64,000 nt of DNA from positions 150,763 to 214,762 of the forward strand of contig NZ_JALKFT010000009.1 in the NCBI RefSeq assembly GCF_023242945.1, read 5' to 3'. Position numbers and translations under genes: made by a program. Below, piece by piece: positions 35,176 to 45,798 of this stretch. The notes under the pieces were generated by a model, which was not told the DNA's origin, did no database searches, and saw only the letters and a list, made by a program, of their open reading frames with translations. Every line of letters begins with the position of its first letter. Within the stretch, counting starts at the first letter, position 1. The DNA comes from Frankia umida (GTDB taxonomy: Bacteria > Actinomycetota > Actinomycetes > Frankiales > Frankiaceae).

Positions 35176-37221
35176 ATGGCCGGACGCATCCGTGATGCCG
35201 ATGTAGCCCTCGTCCGAGAGCGCTCGCCGATCGCGGACGTGGTTTCCGAGTACGTCCAACTGCGTCCGGCGGGCCGCAACGAGCTGGCTGGTCTGTGCCC
35301 GTTCCACGAGGAGAAGTCCCCCTCCTTCTACGTCAACGTCGCCACCGGGCTGTTCCACTGCTTCGGCTGCCAGCAGGGCGGCGACGTGTACTCCTTCGTC
35401 CGCGAGATCGACGGGCTGAGTTTTCGGGAGGCCGCCGAGCGGCTGGCCCGTCGGGCCGGGGTCACGTTGACCTACGAGGGCGGCGGTGTCACCGACCGCA
35501 CCGTGTCCAGCCAGCGGCAGCGGCTGCTGGAGGCCCACCGGGTGGCCGCGGAGTTCTACGCGGAGCAGCTCGGCGCGCATCCCGCGGCCCGCGCCGGCCA
35601 GGAGTTCCTCACCGCCCGTGGGTTCGACGCGCAGGCCGCGCACCGCTTCGGGGTCGGCTACGCCCCCACCGGGTGGGACACGCTGACCCGCCACCTGCTG
35701 GCCCGCAGGTTCACCAGCGAGGATCTGGTGCTGGGCGGCCTGTCCAAACCGGGCTCCCGGGGCGGCCTGATCGATCGTTTCCACCACCGGCTGATGTGGC
35801 CGATCCGCGATCTGGCGGGTGATGTCGTGGGATTTGGCGGGCGGCTGCTCGAAGGTGGCAACACCTCGCACGCCGCCACGCCGAAGCAGGGCTCGGCCAA
35901 CGCCGGCCCGAAGTATCTCAACACGCCCGAGACTCCGCTTTTTCGCAAGGGGAGCCTGCTGTACGGCGCGGAGATGGCCCGGCGCGACATCGCCCGGCGC
36001 TATCAGGTTGTGGTGGTGGAAGGCTACACCGATGTCATGGCCTGTCATATGGCCGGGGTCACGACGGCGGTGGCGACCTGTGGCACGGCGTTCGGCGCGG
36101 AGCATGTCGGGGTGGTCCGTCGCCTGCTGATGGACTCCGACGAGCGCCGCGGCGAGGTCGTCTTCACCTTCGACGGTGATGCCGCCGGCCAGAAGGCGGC
36201 GATGCGGGCCTTCGAGCACGAGGAGCGCTTCGCCACCCAGACGTTCGTGGCCGTCGAGCCCAGCGGGCTTGATCCGTGCGAGCTGTGGGTGCGCGGCGGT
36301 GACGCGGCGGTACGCGAACTGGTCGCCCGGCGGGTGCCGCTGGTGGAGTTCGCTCTGCGCGGCGTGATCGGGCGCTACGACCTCGACACCACCGAGGGTC
36401 GCCTCGCGGCGCTGGACGCCGCCGCCCCGCTGGTCGGTCGGATCAAGGACACCGGCCTGCGACATCGGTACGCGGTCAATCTCGACCGTTGGCTTGGCTT
36501 CCTCGACGAGCGGTTCGTCGCCTCCCGGGTCGCCGAGCACCGCGGACGCGCCACGGCCACGGATCGTGCCGGGGCTGGGGCGAACGGGGCGGGCGGGGCT
36601 CGGGTCGGCGCGATGGCCGGGGGCACGCGGGGCGAGATCGCCGCGGGTGCGTCGGGTGGCGCGCGCGGCGGGCGGAGTGGATCCGCCGCGGTCGCCTCCA
36701 CCGTGGGCCCACGTCGGGCGGGTACGGTCGACTCCGCCGACCCTGCCGCCGTCGTGGAGCGGGAGGCACTCAAGCTCGCCATCCAGTACCCGGGGTTCGC
36801 AGCGGCGATGTTCGACCCGCTGCCTCCGGAGATGTTCACCGTTCCCGCGCATCGCGCCGTCCGTGAGCTCATCGCACGGCTTGGCGGGGTGTACGGGGGG
36901 CTGGCGAGAACCGGTGGCGTCGGCGCCTGGGTCGCCGAACTGTCGGCGGCGGCGACCGAGGAGGAACTACGGCGGGTCGTCACCGCCCTGGCCGTGGAGA
37001 GGTTGTTGTGGGACCGCGATGTTGATGATCGTTATGTCGACGAGCAGATGTCTCGCGTACAGGAGCTACATGTGACACGTCGGATCGCCGACCTGAAGTC
37101 GCGGGTGCAGCGGCTCAACGCGGCGACCGACACGGATGCCTTCAACCGTGCCTACGGTGAGCTGATCGCTTTGGAACAGCACAAGCGTCAACTCCGGGAA
37201 CGGGGCGTAGGTGCCGCGTAA
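35176..37221 (+). CDS. dnaG: DNA primase
   Basis: Makes RNA primers at the replication fork. The N-terminal CHC2 zinc finger is CPFHEEKSPSFYVN…FHCFGCQQGGD (about residues 38-65). The TOPRIM catalytic part includes VVVVEGYTDVMACHMAGV and FTFDGDAAG. A Gly/Ala/Thr-rich, low-complexity linker lies at about 460-510, before the DnaB-interacting C-terminal domain. At 681 aa it is slightly long because of that linker. ATG 35176 is chosen by GAGGGGAGG and by the family start MAGRIRDADV; the frame is open far upstream but without similarity. It ends 40 bp before the sigma-factor ATG. Confidence 0.95.
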   Translation: MAGRIRDADVALVRERSPIADVVSEYVQLRPAGRNELAGLCPFHEEKSPSFYVNVATGLFHCFGCQQGGDVYSFVREIDGLSFREAAERLARRAGVTLTYEGGGVTDRTVSSQRQRLLEAHRVAAEFYAEQLGAHPAARAGQEFLTARGFDAQAAHRFGVGYAPTGWDTLTRHLLARRFTSEDLVLGGLSKPGSRGGLIDRFHHRLMWPIRDLAGDVVGFGGRLLEGGNTSHAATPKQGSANAGPKYLNTPETPLFRKGSLLYGAEMARRDIARRYQVVVVEGYTDVMACHMAGVTTAVATCGTAFGAEHVGVVRRLLMDSDERRGEVVFTFDGDAAGQKAAMRAFEHEERFATQTFVAVEPSGLDPCELWVRGGDAAVRELVARRVPLVEFALRGVIGRYDLDTTEGRLAALDAAAPLVGRIKDTGLRHRYAVNLDRWLGFLDERFVASRVAEHRGRATATDRAGAGANGAGGARVGAMAGGTRGEIAAGASGGARGGRSGSAAVASTVGPRRAGTVDSADPAAVVEREALKLAIQYPGFAAAMFDPLPPEMFTVPAHRAVRELIARLGGVYGGLARTGGVGAWVAELSAAATEEELRRVVTALAVERLLWDRDVDDRYVDEQMSRVQELHVTRRIADLKSRVQRLNAATDTDAFNRAYGELIALEQHKRQLRERGVGAA

Positions 37222-37261
37222 CCTGGGTCGATCCCGAGAAGGAAGTGACGAGATTCCGCCC

Positions 37262-38440
<1,179 letters not shown>

Positions 38441-38463
38441 ACCTTTCCGCCGGAGCGGAGCAT

Positions 38464-38481
38464 CTCGGCCGGCGGGCCGAG
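38464..38481. terminator. Weak hairpin after the sigma-factor gene
   Basis: CTCGGCC-GGCG-GGCCGAG, a 7-bp stem with 4-base loop, 24 bp after the sigma-factor stop. No T-run. Placement only is suggestive. Confidence 0.4.
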
Positions 38482-38493
38482 CCGCGACGGTTG

Positions 38494-38522
38494 TTGACCG
38501 TGAGTGTTCGTATCAATACTCT
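38494..38522 (+). promoter_or_regulatory. Predicted promoter of the methyltransferase gene at 38634
   Basis: TTGACC, 17-bp spacer, TACTCT: close to the housekeeping sigma consensus (TTGACA-N17-TAnnnT). The spacer is AT-richer than its surroundings. It would start transcription about 105 bp before the methyltransferase ATG. Confidence 0.6.
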
Positions 38523-38633
38523 TGGCGATAGTCGGGTTTGATGATCTTCGACGGCCGTGGTCGCCGTCGATGTTCGTCGGTCCGGTGCGCGGTGGCACGT
38601 CCGGTGCCGCCGGTGGCCGAGAGGACGGCGAGC

Positions 38634-39668
38634 ATGCCCGGCAGTCCAGCCACGTTCGGTGGTCGGTTTCGCTCCCTGGTGGGCTATGCCCTCGCCACAG
38701 CCGGCACGCAGAACTTTCTGGGCGCCCGGTGGGTGCCGGTACTGCTGGCAACGACGCCAGCCCGGTACCGCCGAAGCATGGCCCTGCGGTTGCTCTCGCT
38801 CAGCCCGCACTACTTCCAGCCGGACGAGCATGACCGCGACGCCGCGGCCGAGCGCAACCGGCGCAGTCGCGTCATCCTCGCCCATGACCTGCTCGGTCGC
38901 TACCTGCTCCCGGACGACGACGTCCTCGACGTCGGGTGCGGCCCGGGCTATCTCGCGGCCGCCGTCGCCCCGCGGGTCCACGCCCTGACCGCGGTCGACG
39001 TCTCCCGCGGTGTGCTGGCCTGCGCGCGGGTGCTGAACCCGGCTCCCAACCTGGAGTACCTCGTCGCGGAGGACTTCCACCGCAGCGGACGCGACGTCGA
39101 CGTCGTCTACTGCATCGCCGTCGTGCAGCACCTGACCGACGAGGTGGTCGCCGCGGCGCTGCGTGACTGGCACGGCGCCCTACGCCCCGGTGGACGTCTC
39201 CTGCTCCACGTGGTGATCGACGATCCGGCCTGGCGCACCGAGGCGCAGTGGCGCGCGGAGCGGAGCCTGGTCGGCCGGGTGCGCCTGCGGTTCGCCCTCA
39301 ACTGCTTCGGACGGTCCGCCGACCAGGTGCGCCGGCTGATCACCGATGCCGGCTTCGGCGAACTGGAACTGATCCCGATGTCCACCCTGGTGGACGTCGA
39401 CGACGACGTCACCGGCCAGCACCTCGTCGTCGCCCGTCGCCTCGACCTGACTCCGCCCCGGCCGTCCGCCGGGTCCGACAGGTCCGCCGACTTCGGCGCA
39501 TACGACGAGTTCGGCGCATACGACGAGATCGGTGGGCCGGCCGCGGCTGGTACGACGGCTGGGGCCACGCCGCACCGGGGCCTCGCCGCAGCGGTCCCGG
39601 CGCAGTCCACCCCGCCCGGCCACTTTGACTCCCTCGAACGGCTGGACCTCGACCCGCTCGGCCACTAG
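38634..39668 (+). CDS. Class I SAM-dependent methyltransferase
   Basis: A 344-aa methyltransferase. Motif I is VLDVGCGPGYLAAAV (about residue 100) followed by the acidic strand TAVDVSRG, and motif-IV-like VVYCIAVVQHL and post-motif LRPGGRLLLHV. The substrate is unknown; its place at the edge of a glycosyltransferase group suggests a sugar, lipid or natural product. ATG 38634 is chosen because GAGAGG lies 9 nt upstream. The C-terminal 60 residues are low-complexity and carry a duplicated FGAYDE unit (39492-39527). It is convergent with the next glycosyltransferase genes. Confidence 0.8.
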   Translation: MPGSPATFGGRFRSLVGYALATAGTQNFLGARWVPVLLATTPARYRRSMALRLLSLSPHYFQPDEHDRDAAAERNRRSRVILAHDLLGRYLLPDDDVLDVGCGPGYLAAAVAPRVHALTAVDVSRGVLACARVLNPAPNLEYLVAEDFHRSGRDVDVVYCIAVVQHLTDEVVAAALRDWHGALRPGGRLLLHVVIDDPAWRTEAQWRAERSLVGRVRLRFALNCFGRSADQVRRLITDAGFGELELIPMSTLVDVDDDVTGQHLVVARRLDLTPPRPSAGSDRSADFGAYDEFGAYDEIGGPAAAGTTAGATPHRGLAAAVPAQSTPPGHFDSLERLDLDPLGH

Positions 39669-39873
39669 GCGCTTCTCGTGGATCGCCGACCACACGTCGG
39701 CCCCTGGCCGCGCCGGTCCCCGGATCCACGCGGCTGACCCGCCGCCACGGATGTCACGGAACGTGGCCCTCATCCGAGGGGCGGCGCCCGTATCCGTGGG
39801 GCAGGCCAGCGGGCACGGATCAGCGGGGACGGGCCGGCGGGGGTGCTGTGGTCGGCGAGTCGGGAACGCGCGG

Positions 39874-40953
39874 TCAGTGGGCGGGGGGTAGGCCGAGGAG
39901 CTGGTCGAAGTAGCGGCCGCGGTCGAAGTGGCCGCGCTCGTCGGGCTTCAGGGTCGCCGAGCGTGACATCGCCTGGGCGGCGTGCAGGGCGGTGGCGATG
40001 TCCTCGGCGGACTCCCGCTGGTAGCCGACGAGGGCGGGGCCGGCGATCTCGCGGTTGTGGGCGCTGTCGCGGGCGATCACCGGCACGCCCATCATGCGGC
40101 CCTCGGCCATCGGATAGCCGAACGACTCCAGCTCCAGCGGAAAGAAGATGCCGTCGCAGCGGGCCATCATGGCGATGACGGCCTCGGCGGGATGCTCGCC
40201 GACCAGGCGTAGCCGGGGATGGTGGGCCACAGTCGGATCCTCGAGCTGATCGGCGCGACCGGTGACGCTCAGGGTGGCATCGATGCGGTGCGGGGGGCCG
40301 GCGAGGATGTCGAGTGCGGCGAGTCCGGCGCGTAGCCGTCCGGTCAGCAGTTTCTGCGGCAGGATCACGACCGGGCACAGGAAGTCGACCGGATCGCTGT
40401 CGCGTCCGCGCGCCCTGGTCGTCTCGGTCGCGCCCGCGGGGTCCTTCCACGCGGGGGTGGACGCCGGGTCGGGGGGTGTCACCGGGTTGAAGGCGACGAT
40501 CAGCCGGTTGCGCACGGACGGAACGTAGGTGGCGACCCGCTCGGCCATGCTGGTCGACGGGACGAAGACGCGGTCGGCCCGGTGCAGCGCCGCCCAGACG
40601 ATCGGCGCCTGGGCGTGCACCGCGGGGCTGATCCGGCGGCCGAGCTGGCGGATCTCCGCGCGGCGCAGGAAGTGCTGGGCGCCGTGGACGAGCACGTGCC
40701 GCTCCCGGCCGGCGGTCACGAACGAGACGTTGTTCAGCGCCAGCGACCGGTCGAACCGTACGCCGCGGGTCTGTTCCCGTTCGCGTCGCAACAGCCAGGT
40801 CGCGCCGAGGGACCGGTCGCGTCCGATGGTGTGGAGGCCGGGTAGCTCGCGGTCGCGCAGATAGAGGTCGAACTCGTTGAGCAGGCGTTTCGCGCCCCCG
40901 ACCCGCGCACCGGCGCAGTCGACGAGCAGGGACGCCGCGCAGGGGGCGCTCAT
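39874..40953 (-). CDS. Glycosyltransferase (GT4-like)
   Basis: A 359-aa GT-B-fold glycosyltransferase. The N-terminal block SLLVDCAGARVGGAKRLLNEF binds near the acceptor; the C-terminal sugar-nucleotide site is recognised by ARCDGIFFPLELESFGYPMAEGRMMGVPVIARD, with the glutamates of the E-x7-E pattern. ATG 40953 overlaps the stop of the upstream glycosyltransferase by 4 nt, so they are a translationally coupled pair. The donor and acceptor are unknown. A much longer in-frame upstream opening is Pro/Arg-rich and not coding. Confidence 0.83.
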   Translation of the reverse strand: MSAPCAASLLVDCAGARVGGAKRLLNEFDLYLRDRELPGLHTIGRDRSLGATWLLRREREQTRGVRFDRSLALNNVSFVTAGRERHVLVHGAQHFLRRAEIRQLGRRISPAVHAQAPIVWAALHRADRVFVPSTSMAERVATYVPSVRNRLIVAFNPVTPPDPASTPAWKDPAGATETTRARGRDSDPVDFLCPVVILPQKLLTGRLRAGLAALDILAGPPHRIDATLSVTGRADQLEDPTVAHHPRLRLVGEHPAEAVIAMMARCDGIFFPLELESFGYPMAEGRMMGVPVIARDSAHNREIAGPALVGYQRESAEDIATALHAAQAMSRSATLKPDERGHFDRGRYFDQLLGLPPAH

Positions 40954-42251
40954 GGTGTGGACCTGGACCGGGGGAAGGCGGAACCGGGTCCCGACGGCGA
41001 GGGGCGGCCGGGGGAGGGGGGGACGCGGCTGGCCGACTGGGTGGGGCGGGCGGGCGGTGGGGTGGAGCGGGTGGGGGCGGTGGCCGGCCGGCCGGCGGGT
41101 TGGGTGGGCAGGTCCGGGGGCTCGGTGGGGGCGGCGGGGCGTCCGGTCAGGGCGGTGAAGACGAGTCGGGCGTAGTCGTCGGGGCGGGTGGCGGCCTCGG
41201 CCCACTCGGCGGCGCGCCGTCCGGTGCGGGCGAGGCGGGCCCGGTCGGCGAGCATGCCGCGCAGGATCTCGGTGAGGGCCGCCGCGGACTCGTCGACCGG
41301 GGTCTGGCCGGTGACACCGTCCTGGTAGGCGTCGTGGCTACCGCCGGAGGCGGGGCCGACGACCGCGCAGCCGGCGAGCTGCGCCTCCAGCAGGACGATG
41401 CCGTAACCCTCCCCGCTGGCCGGGCGGCCGCGGGTGGGGGTGTGGGTACGGGTGCAGAGCACGAACAGGTCCGCGGTCGCGTAGAGGCGGGCGAGTTCCT
41501 CGTCCGCGGGGGATTCGACGACCTCGGTGTCGGGATGCGCGGACACCAGCTCGTGCAGCGCGCCCGGCGCCGGACCCTGCCCGGCGAGCACGAGGCGCAC
41601 CGGGCCGAGTTCGGCGCGGATGGTGGCGAGCGCCGCCAGCAGCACGGCGGCGCCCTTGCCGGACCAGTCGGCCAGCCGGAACACGCTGAGCATGGTGGGC
41701 ACCGGCGGCAACGGTCGGCGCCGGCTCGATTCGCCGAGCAGCGTCGTGCGCCACGCCGGGGAGATCCCCGGCGGCAGGATCGGCGCCACCCCGACCGTGG
41801 ACAGCGCACCCGCGCTGTACGAGCTGATCGTCACCGGATGCAGCAGCGGGTCGGCGCGCAGCAGGGCGCGGTCGGCGGCGCGCATGCTCCAGATGTCGGT
41901 GCCGTAGAACAGCACGGGGCCGAACCGGGCCCGGGTCAGGCGCAGCGCGGCCGCGCCGACCGGGATCAGGTTGGCGTGACCGACCACGACGCTGTCGGCG
42001 GTGCCGAAGCGTCGGGCTGTGCTCAGCGCCCGGCGGACGAACCGGGCCCGGTTGCCCGGGGTCGCCTCGACGCCCGGTTCGAGCATGTCAACCCTGGTCA
42101 GCTCGGCGCCGCCCGCGCGCAGGGTCTCCTCCACCGTCGTGAGGTAGCGCTCGATGCCGCCACCGAGCCCGCCGGAGAGGGTCAGGAGCAGGACGCGGGC
42201 GGCGCGGTCGGCATCCGGCGCTGGGGGAGAGATCCGTCGAAGTAGCTGCAC
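40950..42251 (-). CDS. Glycosyltransferase family 4 protein
   Basis: A 433-aa GT4 enzyme. The first strand and donor loop LLLTLSGGLGGGIERYL is typical of GT4. The C-terminal donor site is DLFVLCTRTHTPTRGRPASGEGYGIVLLEAQLAGCAVVGPASGG. The last 60 residues are Pro/Thr/Arg-rich and probably disordered. Its stop overlaps the start of the next glycosyltransferase (TCAT on the plus strand). It lies 15 bp after the acyltransferase gene, so three genes form one leftward operon starting at 43655. Confidence 0.85.
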   Translation of the reverse strand: MQLLRRISPPAPDADRAARVLLLTLSGGLGGGIERYLTTVEETLRAGGAELTRVDMLEPGVEATPGNRARFVRRALSTARRFGTADSVVVGHANLIPVGAAALRLTRARFGPVLFYGTDIWSMRAADRALLRADPLLHPVTISSYSAGALSTVGVAPILPPGISPAWRTTLLGESSRRRPLPPVPTMLSVFRLADWSGKGAAVLLAALATIRAELGPVRLVLAGQGPAPGALHELVSAHPDTEVVESPADEELARLYATADLFVLCTRTHTPTRGRPASGEGYGIVLLEAQLAGCAVVGPASGGSHDAYQDGVTGQTPVDESAAALTEILRGMLADRARLARTGRRAAEWAEAATRPDDYARLVFTALTGRPAAPTEPPDLPTQPAGRPATAPTRSTPPPARPTQSASRVPPSPGRPSPSGPGSAFPRSRSTP

Positions 42252-42266
42252 GGAAGGTGATGCTAA

Positions 42267-43655
42267 TCATTCCCCTGGTAGTCGTCCCGCGCGCCGTCCC
42301 GTGTCCGGTGAGCTCAACGTGGCTGAACTGGTGCCGATCGTGCTGATGGTTTTGCGGATGGCGCGCGTGCTGTGGGCGCCGGGTCGGGATCTGGGGCGGG
42401 GGGACTTGTGGCGCAGCGCCGGCGCTTCGACGAGGTACCAGCTGGCCGCGGCGAGCACCACCGTCACCACGACCGTCACCGGCAGGTACACGAGGATCCC
42501 CTGGCGGTGCAGCCCGTACACGGTGGCGAGCTGCTGGATGGGAAAGCCGTAGATGTACAGGCCGTAGGAGAGGTCCCGGCGGGTGCCCAGACGGTGGAGC
42601 GGCACCCGGATGCCCAGATAGGCGCACAGGTAGGCCAGGGGCATCGCCGAGATCAGCGGCATGTCCTGGACGAAGTGGGAACCGACGAACACCACCCCGG
42701 CGACGGCGGCGATTCGGCCCGAGACCGGGATGCGGTCGGCGTACAGGCACACGATCGAACCGGCGAGGAAGTTCAGTGCGAACCGGAACATGTCCGGGGA
42801 CAGCCGGGCCGGCAGGATACCGGCGGGACCGAGGGCCTCGACCAGGGCGAGCCCCAGGGTGATCGCGCCGATCACCAGGACCGGTCGGCGGCGCAGCAGC
42901 CCGACCAGGGCGAGCGCGAGGATCCCGAGGTAGCACTGCACCTCCCACCACAGCGACCACATCGAGCCGTCCCAGGCCAGTGGCGCGGTGGAGCCGGGAG
43001 CGGGGAAGAAGGTGCCCGTCGGGGTGCCGCCGATGTCGTAGAAGCGCATCCGTACCAGCGCGTTGTCGGTGACGTAGTGCAGCGCGCCGTGCGGTCCGGT
43101 CAGTGGATAGCCGTGCAGGGTGCCATGGACGTGCAACCAGCCCAGCGGGGCGATCACGAACGCGACGAAGATCAGGCAGACCCAGAAGCCCGGCAGGATG
43201 CGCAGCGCCCGGTGCCGGATGAACCGACGCAGCGGTAGCCGCCGGGCGCTGTGTGTCACCAGCAGGCCGCTGATGGCGAAGAAGCCGTCGAGGGCCACCG
43301 CGTCGTACTCGTGCTTGCCCAGGGCCGGGGTGTGGTGACCGCTGAGCGCCAGTCCGTGCAGCAGCAGGACGACCCAGGCGAACATCAGCCGTTGCGCGGA
43401 CAGGCAGTTCGGGCCGGTGAACACCCGGGCGAGGGTCTCGCCGCCGGTGCTGTCGCCGGGCGCGGTGCCGCTGGGATGGCTGGCGACGCTGGTGGACGCG
43501 GGTTGCGTGGCCTGGTCGGCCCGGCGGGGGCGGGGGATGAGCCGCGCCACGCCCGACGGGGCGCGCGGTGGCGCGGTGAGCGTGTCGGGTGATGGCGCGC
43601 GCGCCGGCTCGCCGTCGGCGTGGGGATTCCTGGGCGCTTCGATGCCCGGTTCCAT
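42267..43655 (-). CDS. Acyltransferase 3 family membrane protein
   Basis: A 462-aa polytopic membrane protein of the acyltransferase-3 family, which O-acetylates or otherwise acylates exported sugars. The disordered first 80 residues are followed by NCLSAQRLMFAWVVLLLHGLAL (family N-terminal helix), DGFFAISGLLVTHSARR (with the conserved FFxISG), and about nine more helices; RHRALRILPGFW is the R/K-rich loop. AGGAG stands close before ATG 43655. It heads the leftward operon with two glycosyltransferases. The 164-bp gap to the divergent methyltransferase holds both promoters. Confidence 0.88.
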   Translation of the reverse strand: MEPGIEAPRNPHADGEPARAPSPDTLTAPPRAPSGVARLIPRPRRADQATQPASTSVASHPSGTAPGDSTGGETLARVFTGPNCLSAQRLMFAWVVLLLHGLALSGHHTPALGKHEYDAVALDGFFAISGLLVTHSARRLPLRRFIRHRALRILPGFWVCLIFVAFVIAPLGWLHVHGTLHGYPLTGPHGALHYVTDNALVRMRFYDIGGTPTGTFFPAPGSTAPLAWDGSMWSLWWEVQCYLGILALALVGLLRRRPVLVIGAITLGLALVEALGPAGILPARLSPDMFRFALNFLAGSIVCLYADRIPVSGRIAAVAGVVFVGSHFVQDMPLISAMPLAYLCAYLGIRVPLHRLGTRRDLSYGLYIYGFPIQQLATVYGLHRQGILVYLPVTVVVTVVLAAASWYLVEAPALRHKSPRPRSRPGAHSTRAIRKTISTIGTSSATLSSPDTGRRAGRLPGE

Positions 43656-43819
43656 GGGAGCTCCTTTGTGACTGGCATGAGCCCGGCAGCCGTTGCGGCG
43701 GTCGTGGTGTCGACTGCTTCAACCTGTCGGCGTCACGCTGGCGTTACTCTAAGTGCACATCCGCGTACGGCTGTGGGCTCGTGGCCGTGTGCCGCACCTA
43801 CGGTGACAAGGAGTCGTCC

Positions 43820-44671
43820 ATGGAGCTCGACCTGCGGTATCGCAACGGTGGCAATCCCGACCTGCTCGACCTCGTCGACATCCGACCGGGACGGGCCCTG
43901 GACTGTGGCTGCGGCGCCGGTGACAACGCCCGGCTGCTGCGAGAACGTGGCTGGCAGGTGACCGGCGTGACCAACGATCCGTCCGAGCGGGCCGCCGCGG
44001 GGCGTGAGTGCGACCGGATCGAACTCGCCGACCTCGCCGACGGCCTGCCCTTCGCCCCGGACGGCTCCTACGAACTCGTCGTGCTCTCGCACATCCTCGA
44101 GCACCTCGCCGACCCGACGCCGCTGGTGCGCGAGGCCCGGCGGGTGCTGGCGCCCGGCGGCCGGATTCTGGTCGCGCTGCCGAACGTGCTGCACTACCGG
44201 CAGCGGGCGAAGTTCCTGCTCGGACACTTCGAGTACACCGAGACCGGCCTGATGGACGCCACCCACCTGCGCTTTTTCACCGTGACCTCGGCCCGGCGCC
44301 TGCTGGTGTCCGGCGGACTGCGGATTCTGGCCGATGCCTCGACCGGTGGGCTGCCGTGGTGGCGCAGCCGGGAGTTCCTGCCCGAGGGCTGGGTGCGGGG
44401 CGCCGACCAGTTCGTCCTGCGCCAGATGCCGAACCTGTACGCCTGGCAGTCGCTGTTTCTGACCGCGCCGCTGCGCCCGCTGCCCGCCGCCCGTCCCGCG
44501 GACATCGGCACCCGGCCCGTCACGGCGCCCCGGCCACGGCGTAAAGCCGCACAGCCGGCTGTCCCCGCGCCCACTGTCACCGCGCCCGCCGCGCCCGCCG
44601 CTGTCTCGCCCACCGCGTCCGCGTCCGCCGCCGCCCCGACCCGGTCTCCGGTGGCGCGCGCGGGCGGTTGA
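43820..44671 (+). CDS. Class I SAM-dependent methyltransferase
   Basis: A 283-aa methyltransferase with motif I ALDCGCGAGDNARLL (about residue 25), LADGLPFAPDGSYELVVLSHILEHLADP and VREARRVLAPGGRILVALPN. The pattern resembles glycan or lipid-modifying methyltransferases of surface-polysaccharide loci. The C-terminal 55 residues are Pro/Ala-rich. AAGGAG lies 7 nt before ATG 43820. It diverges from the acyltransferase gene and is convergent with the GT2 gene. Confidence 0.82.
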   Translation: MELDLRYRNGGNPDLLDLVDIRPGRALDCGCGAGDNARLLRERGWQVTGVTNDPSERAAAGRECDRIELADLADGLPFAPDGSYELVVLSHILEHLADPTPLVREARRVLAPGGRILVALPNVLHYRQRAKFLLGHFEYTETGLMDATHLRFFTVTSARRLLVSGGLRILADASTGGLPWWRSREFLPEGWVRGADQFVLRQMPNLYAWQSLFLTAPLRPLPAARPADIGTRPVTAPRPRRKAAQPAVPAPTVTAPAAPAAVSPTASASAAAPTRSPVARAGG

Positions 44672-44692
44672 GTCCGTCCAGCCGGATCGGTG

Positions 44693-44729
44693 TGACCCCG
44701 CCCTGCTCGGGACGGTCATGGCGGGGTCA
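44693..44729. terminator. Inverted repeat between convergent genes
   Basis: TGACCCCGCC (44693-44702) and GGCGGGGTCA (44720-44729), a 10-bp perfect stem with a 17-base loop, overlapping the stop codon of the GT2 gene. A terminator for both genes is plausible. Confidence 0.55.
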
Positions 44730-45605
44730 TGACCAGGCGGTCCATCGCGCGGCGCGGGGCTCGTCGGCGTGCGGTTCACCGAGCGGGGGAATCGGTCCAA
44801 GACCGTCCAGAAGACCATGGCGGACCAGCGCGGACGTGGCGAACCCACGTCCGCGGGCCAGATCCAGCAGCAGGGATCGGGGCAGCACGACCGTGGCGGC
44901 GGTCGCGGCGACCAGTGTGGTGCGCAGCCGCCATCCGCGCAGCCGGGTGAACCACAACCGGTTGCGCACGACGTAGTAGCCCCAGCCGCCACGCGAGATG
45001 GTCGTGCTTCCGGTGTGCCACGCGCGGGCGGGACTGAGCACCACGCTCCAGCCGGCGTCGCGCACGCGGTAGCAGAAGTCGACATCCTCGAAGCCCAGGA
45101 AGTACCGGCCGTCGAAGGGGATGCGCCGCAGCACGTCCATCTTGATGAACATCACCGCGCCGGTGACCCAGTCGGCCTCGCAGGGCCGATCCTGCGGCGG
45201 GCGACGGGCTCGCGGCGCCACCAGGACGGGACTCAGCCGAGCGGCGCCGGACTGCAGGCCGTCCCCGTTGACCAGGGTCGGGGCGACGACGCCGATGTTC
45301 GTGCCGCGCAGCAGGTGCAGACAGGCCGTGATCGTGGCCTCGTCGATCCGGATGTCGTTGTTCACCAGCAGGAACGCCTCGGCGCCCGGATGGTCGCGGC
45401 AGGCGAACGCGAAGCCCGCACCGAAGCCGAGATTGCGCGGGGGGATCAACCACGCGGACGCCGCGGGCAGGTCCGGTGGACGCGCGCTCTGGTCGTTGGC
45501 GACCACCACGACCTGCGCGATGGACGGACAGGCCTCGAGCCGCTCGGCGACGTCCACCGTGGGAGCGCTGGGACCCCAGTGGACGATGACGGCCACGGTT
45601 TTCAT
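44727..45605 (-). CDS. Glycosyltransferase family 2 protein (rhamnosyltransferase-like)
   Basis: A 292-aa GT-A enzyme. It begins VAVIVHWGPSAPTVDVAERLEACP, has the metal/nucleotide motif FLLVNNDIRID (DxD-like NND in GT2 rhamnosyl/galactofuranosyl enzymes), and the family block GAVMFIKMDVLRRIPFDGRYFLGFEDVDFCYRVRDAGW with the EDVD acidic group. ATG 45605 has CAGGGGG nearby. The C-terminal part has a hydrophobic stretch that may associate with membrane. The donor is unknown; rhamnose or galactofuranose is possible from this subfamily. Confidence 0.86.
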   Translation of the reverse strand: MKTVAVIVHWGPSAPTVDVAERLEACPSIAQVVVVANDQSARPPDLPAASAWLIPPRNLGFGAGFAFACRDHPGAEAFLLVNNDIRIDEATITACLHLLRGTNIGVVAPTLVNGDGLQSGAARLSPVLVAPRARRPPQDRPCEADWVTGAVMFIKMDVLRRIPFDGRYFLGFEDVDFCYRVRDAGWSVVLSPARAWHTGSTTISRGGWGYYVVRNRLWFTRLRGWRLRTTLVAATAATVVLPRSLLLDLARGRGFATSALVRHGLLDGLGPIPPLGEPHADEPRAARWTAWS

Positions 45606-45798
45606 CGGGCCCCCTGGCTTGGTGCGCGGTGGGAACGGAGCGCACGGCAGTCGTGTTCTCGTGCGGATCGAAACAGAGAGTAACAGAATCGTCTCACCTC
45701 GTGAGGCAAGGTGGCGGTGTCGGCGTCTCCGGGTTCGCGCCACGACGCCCTTGTCCCAATGCTCACACAGAGTAGTCATCGAGTGGCATAGTCGGGCC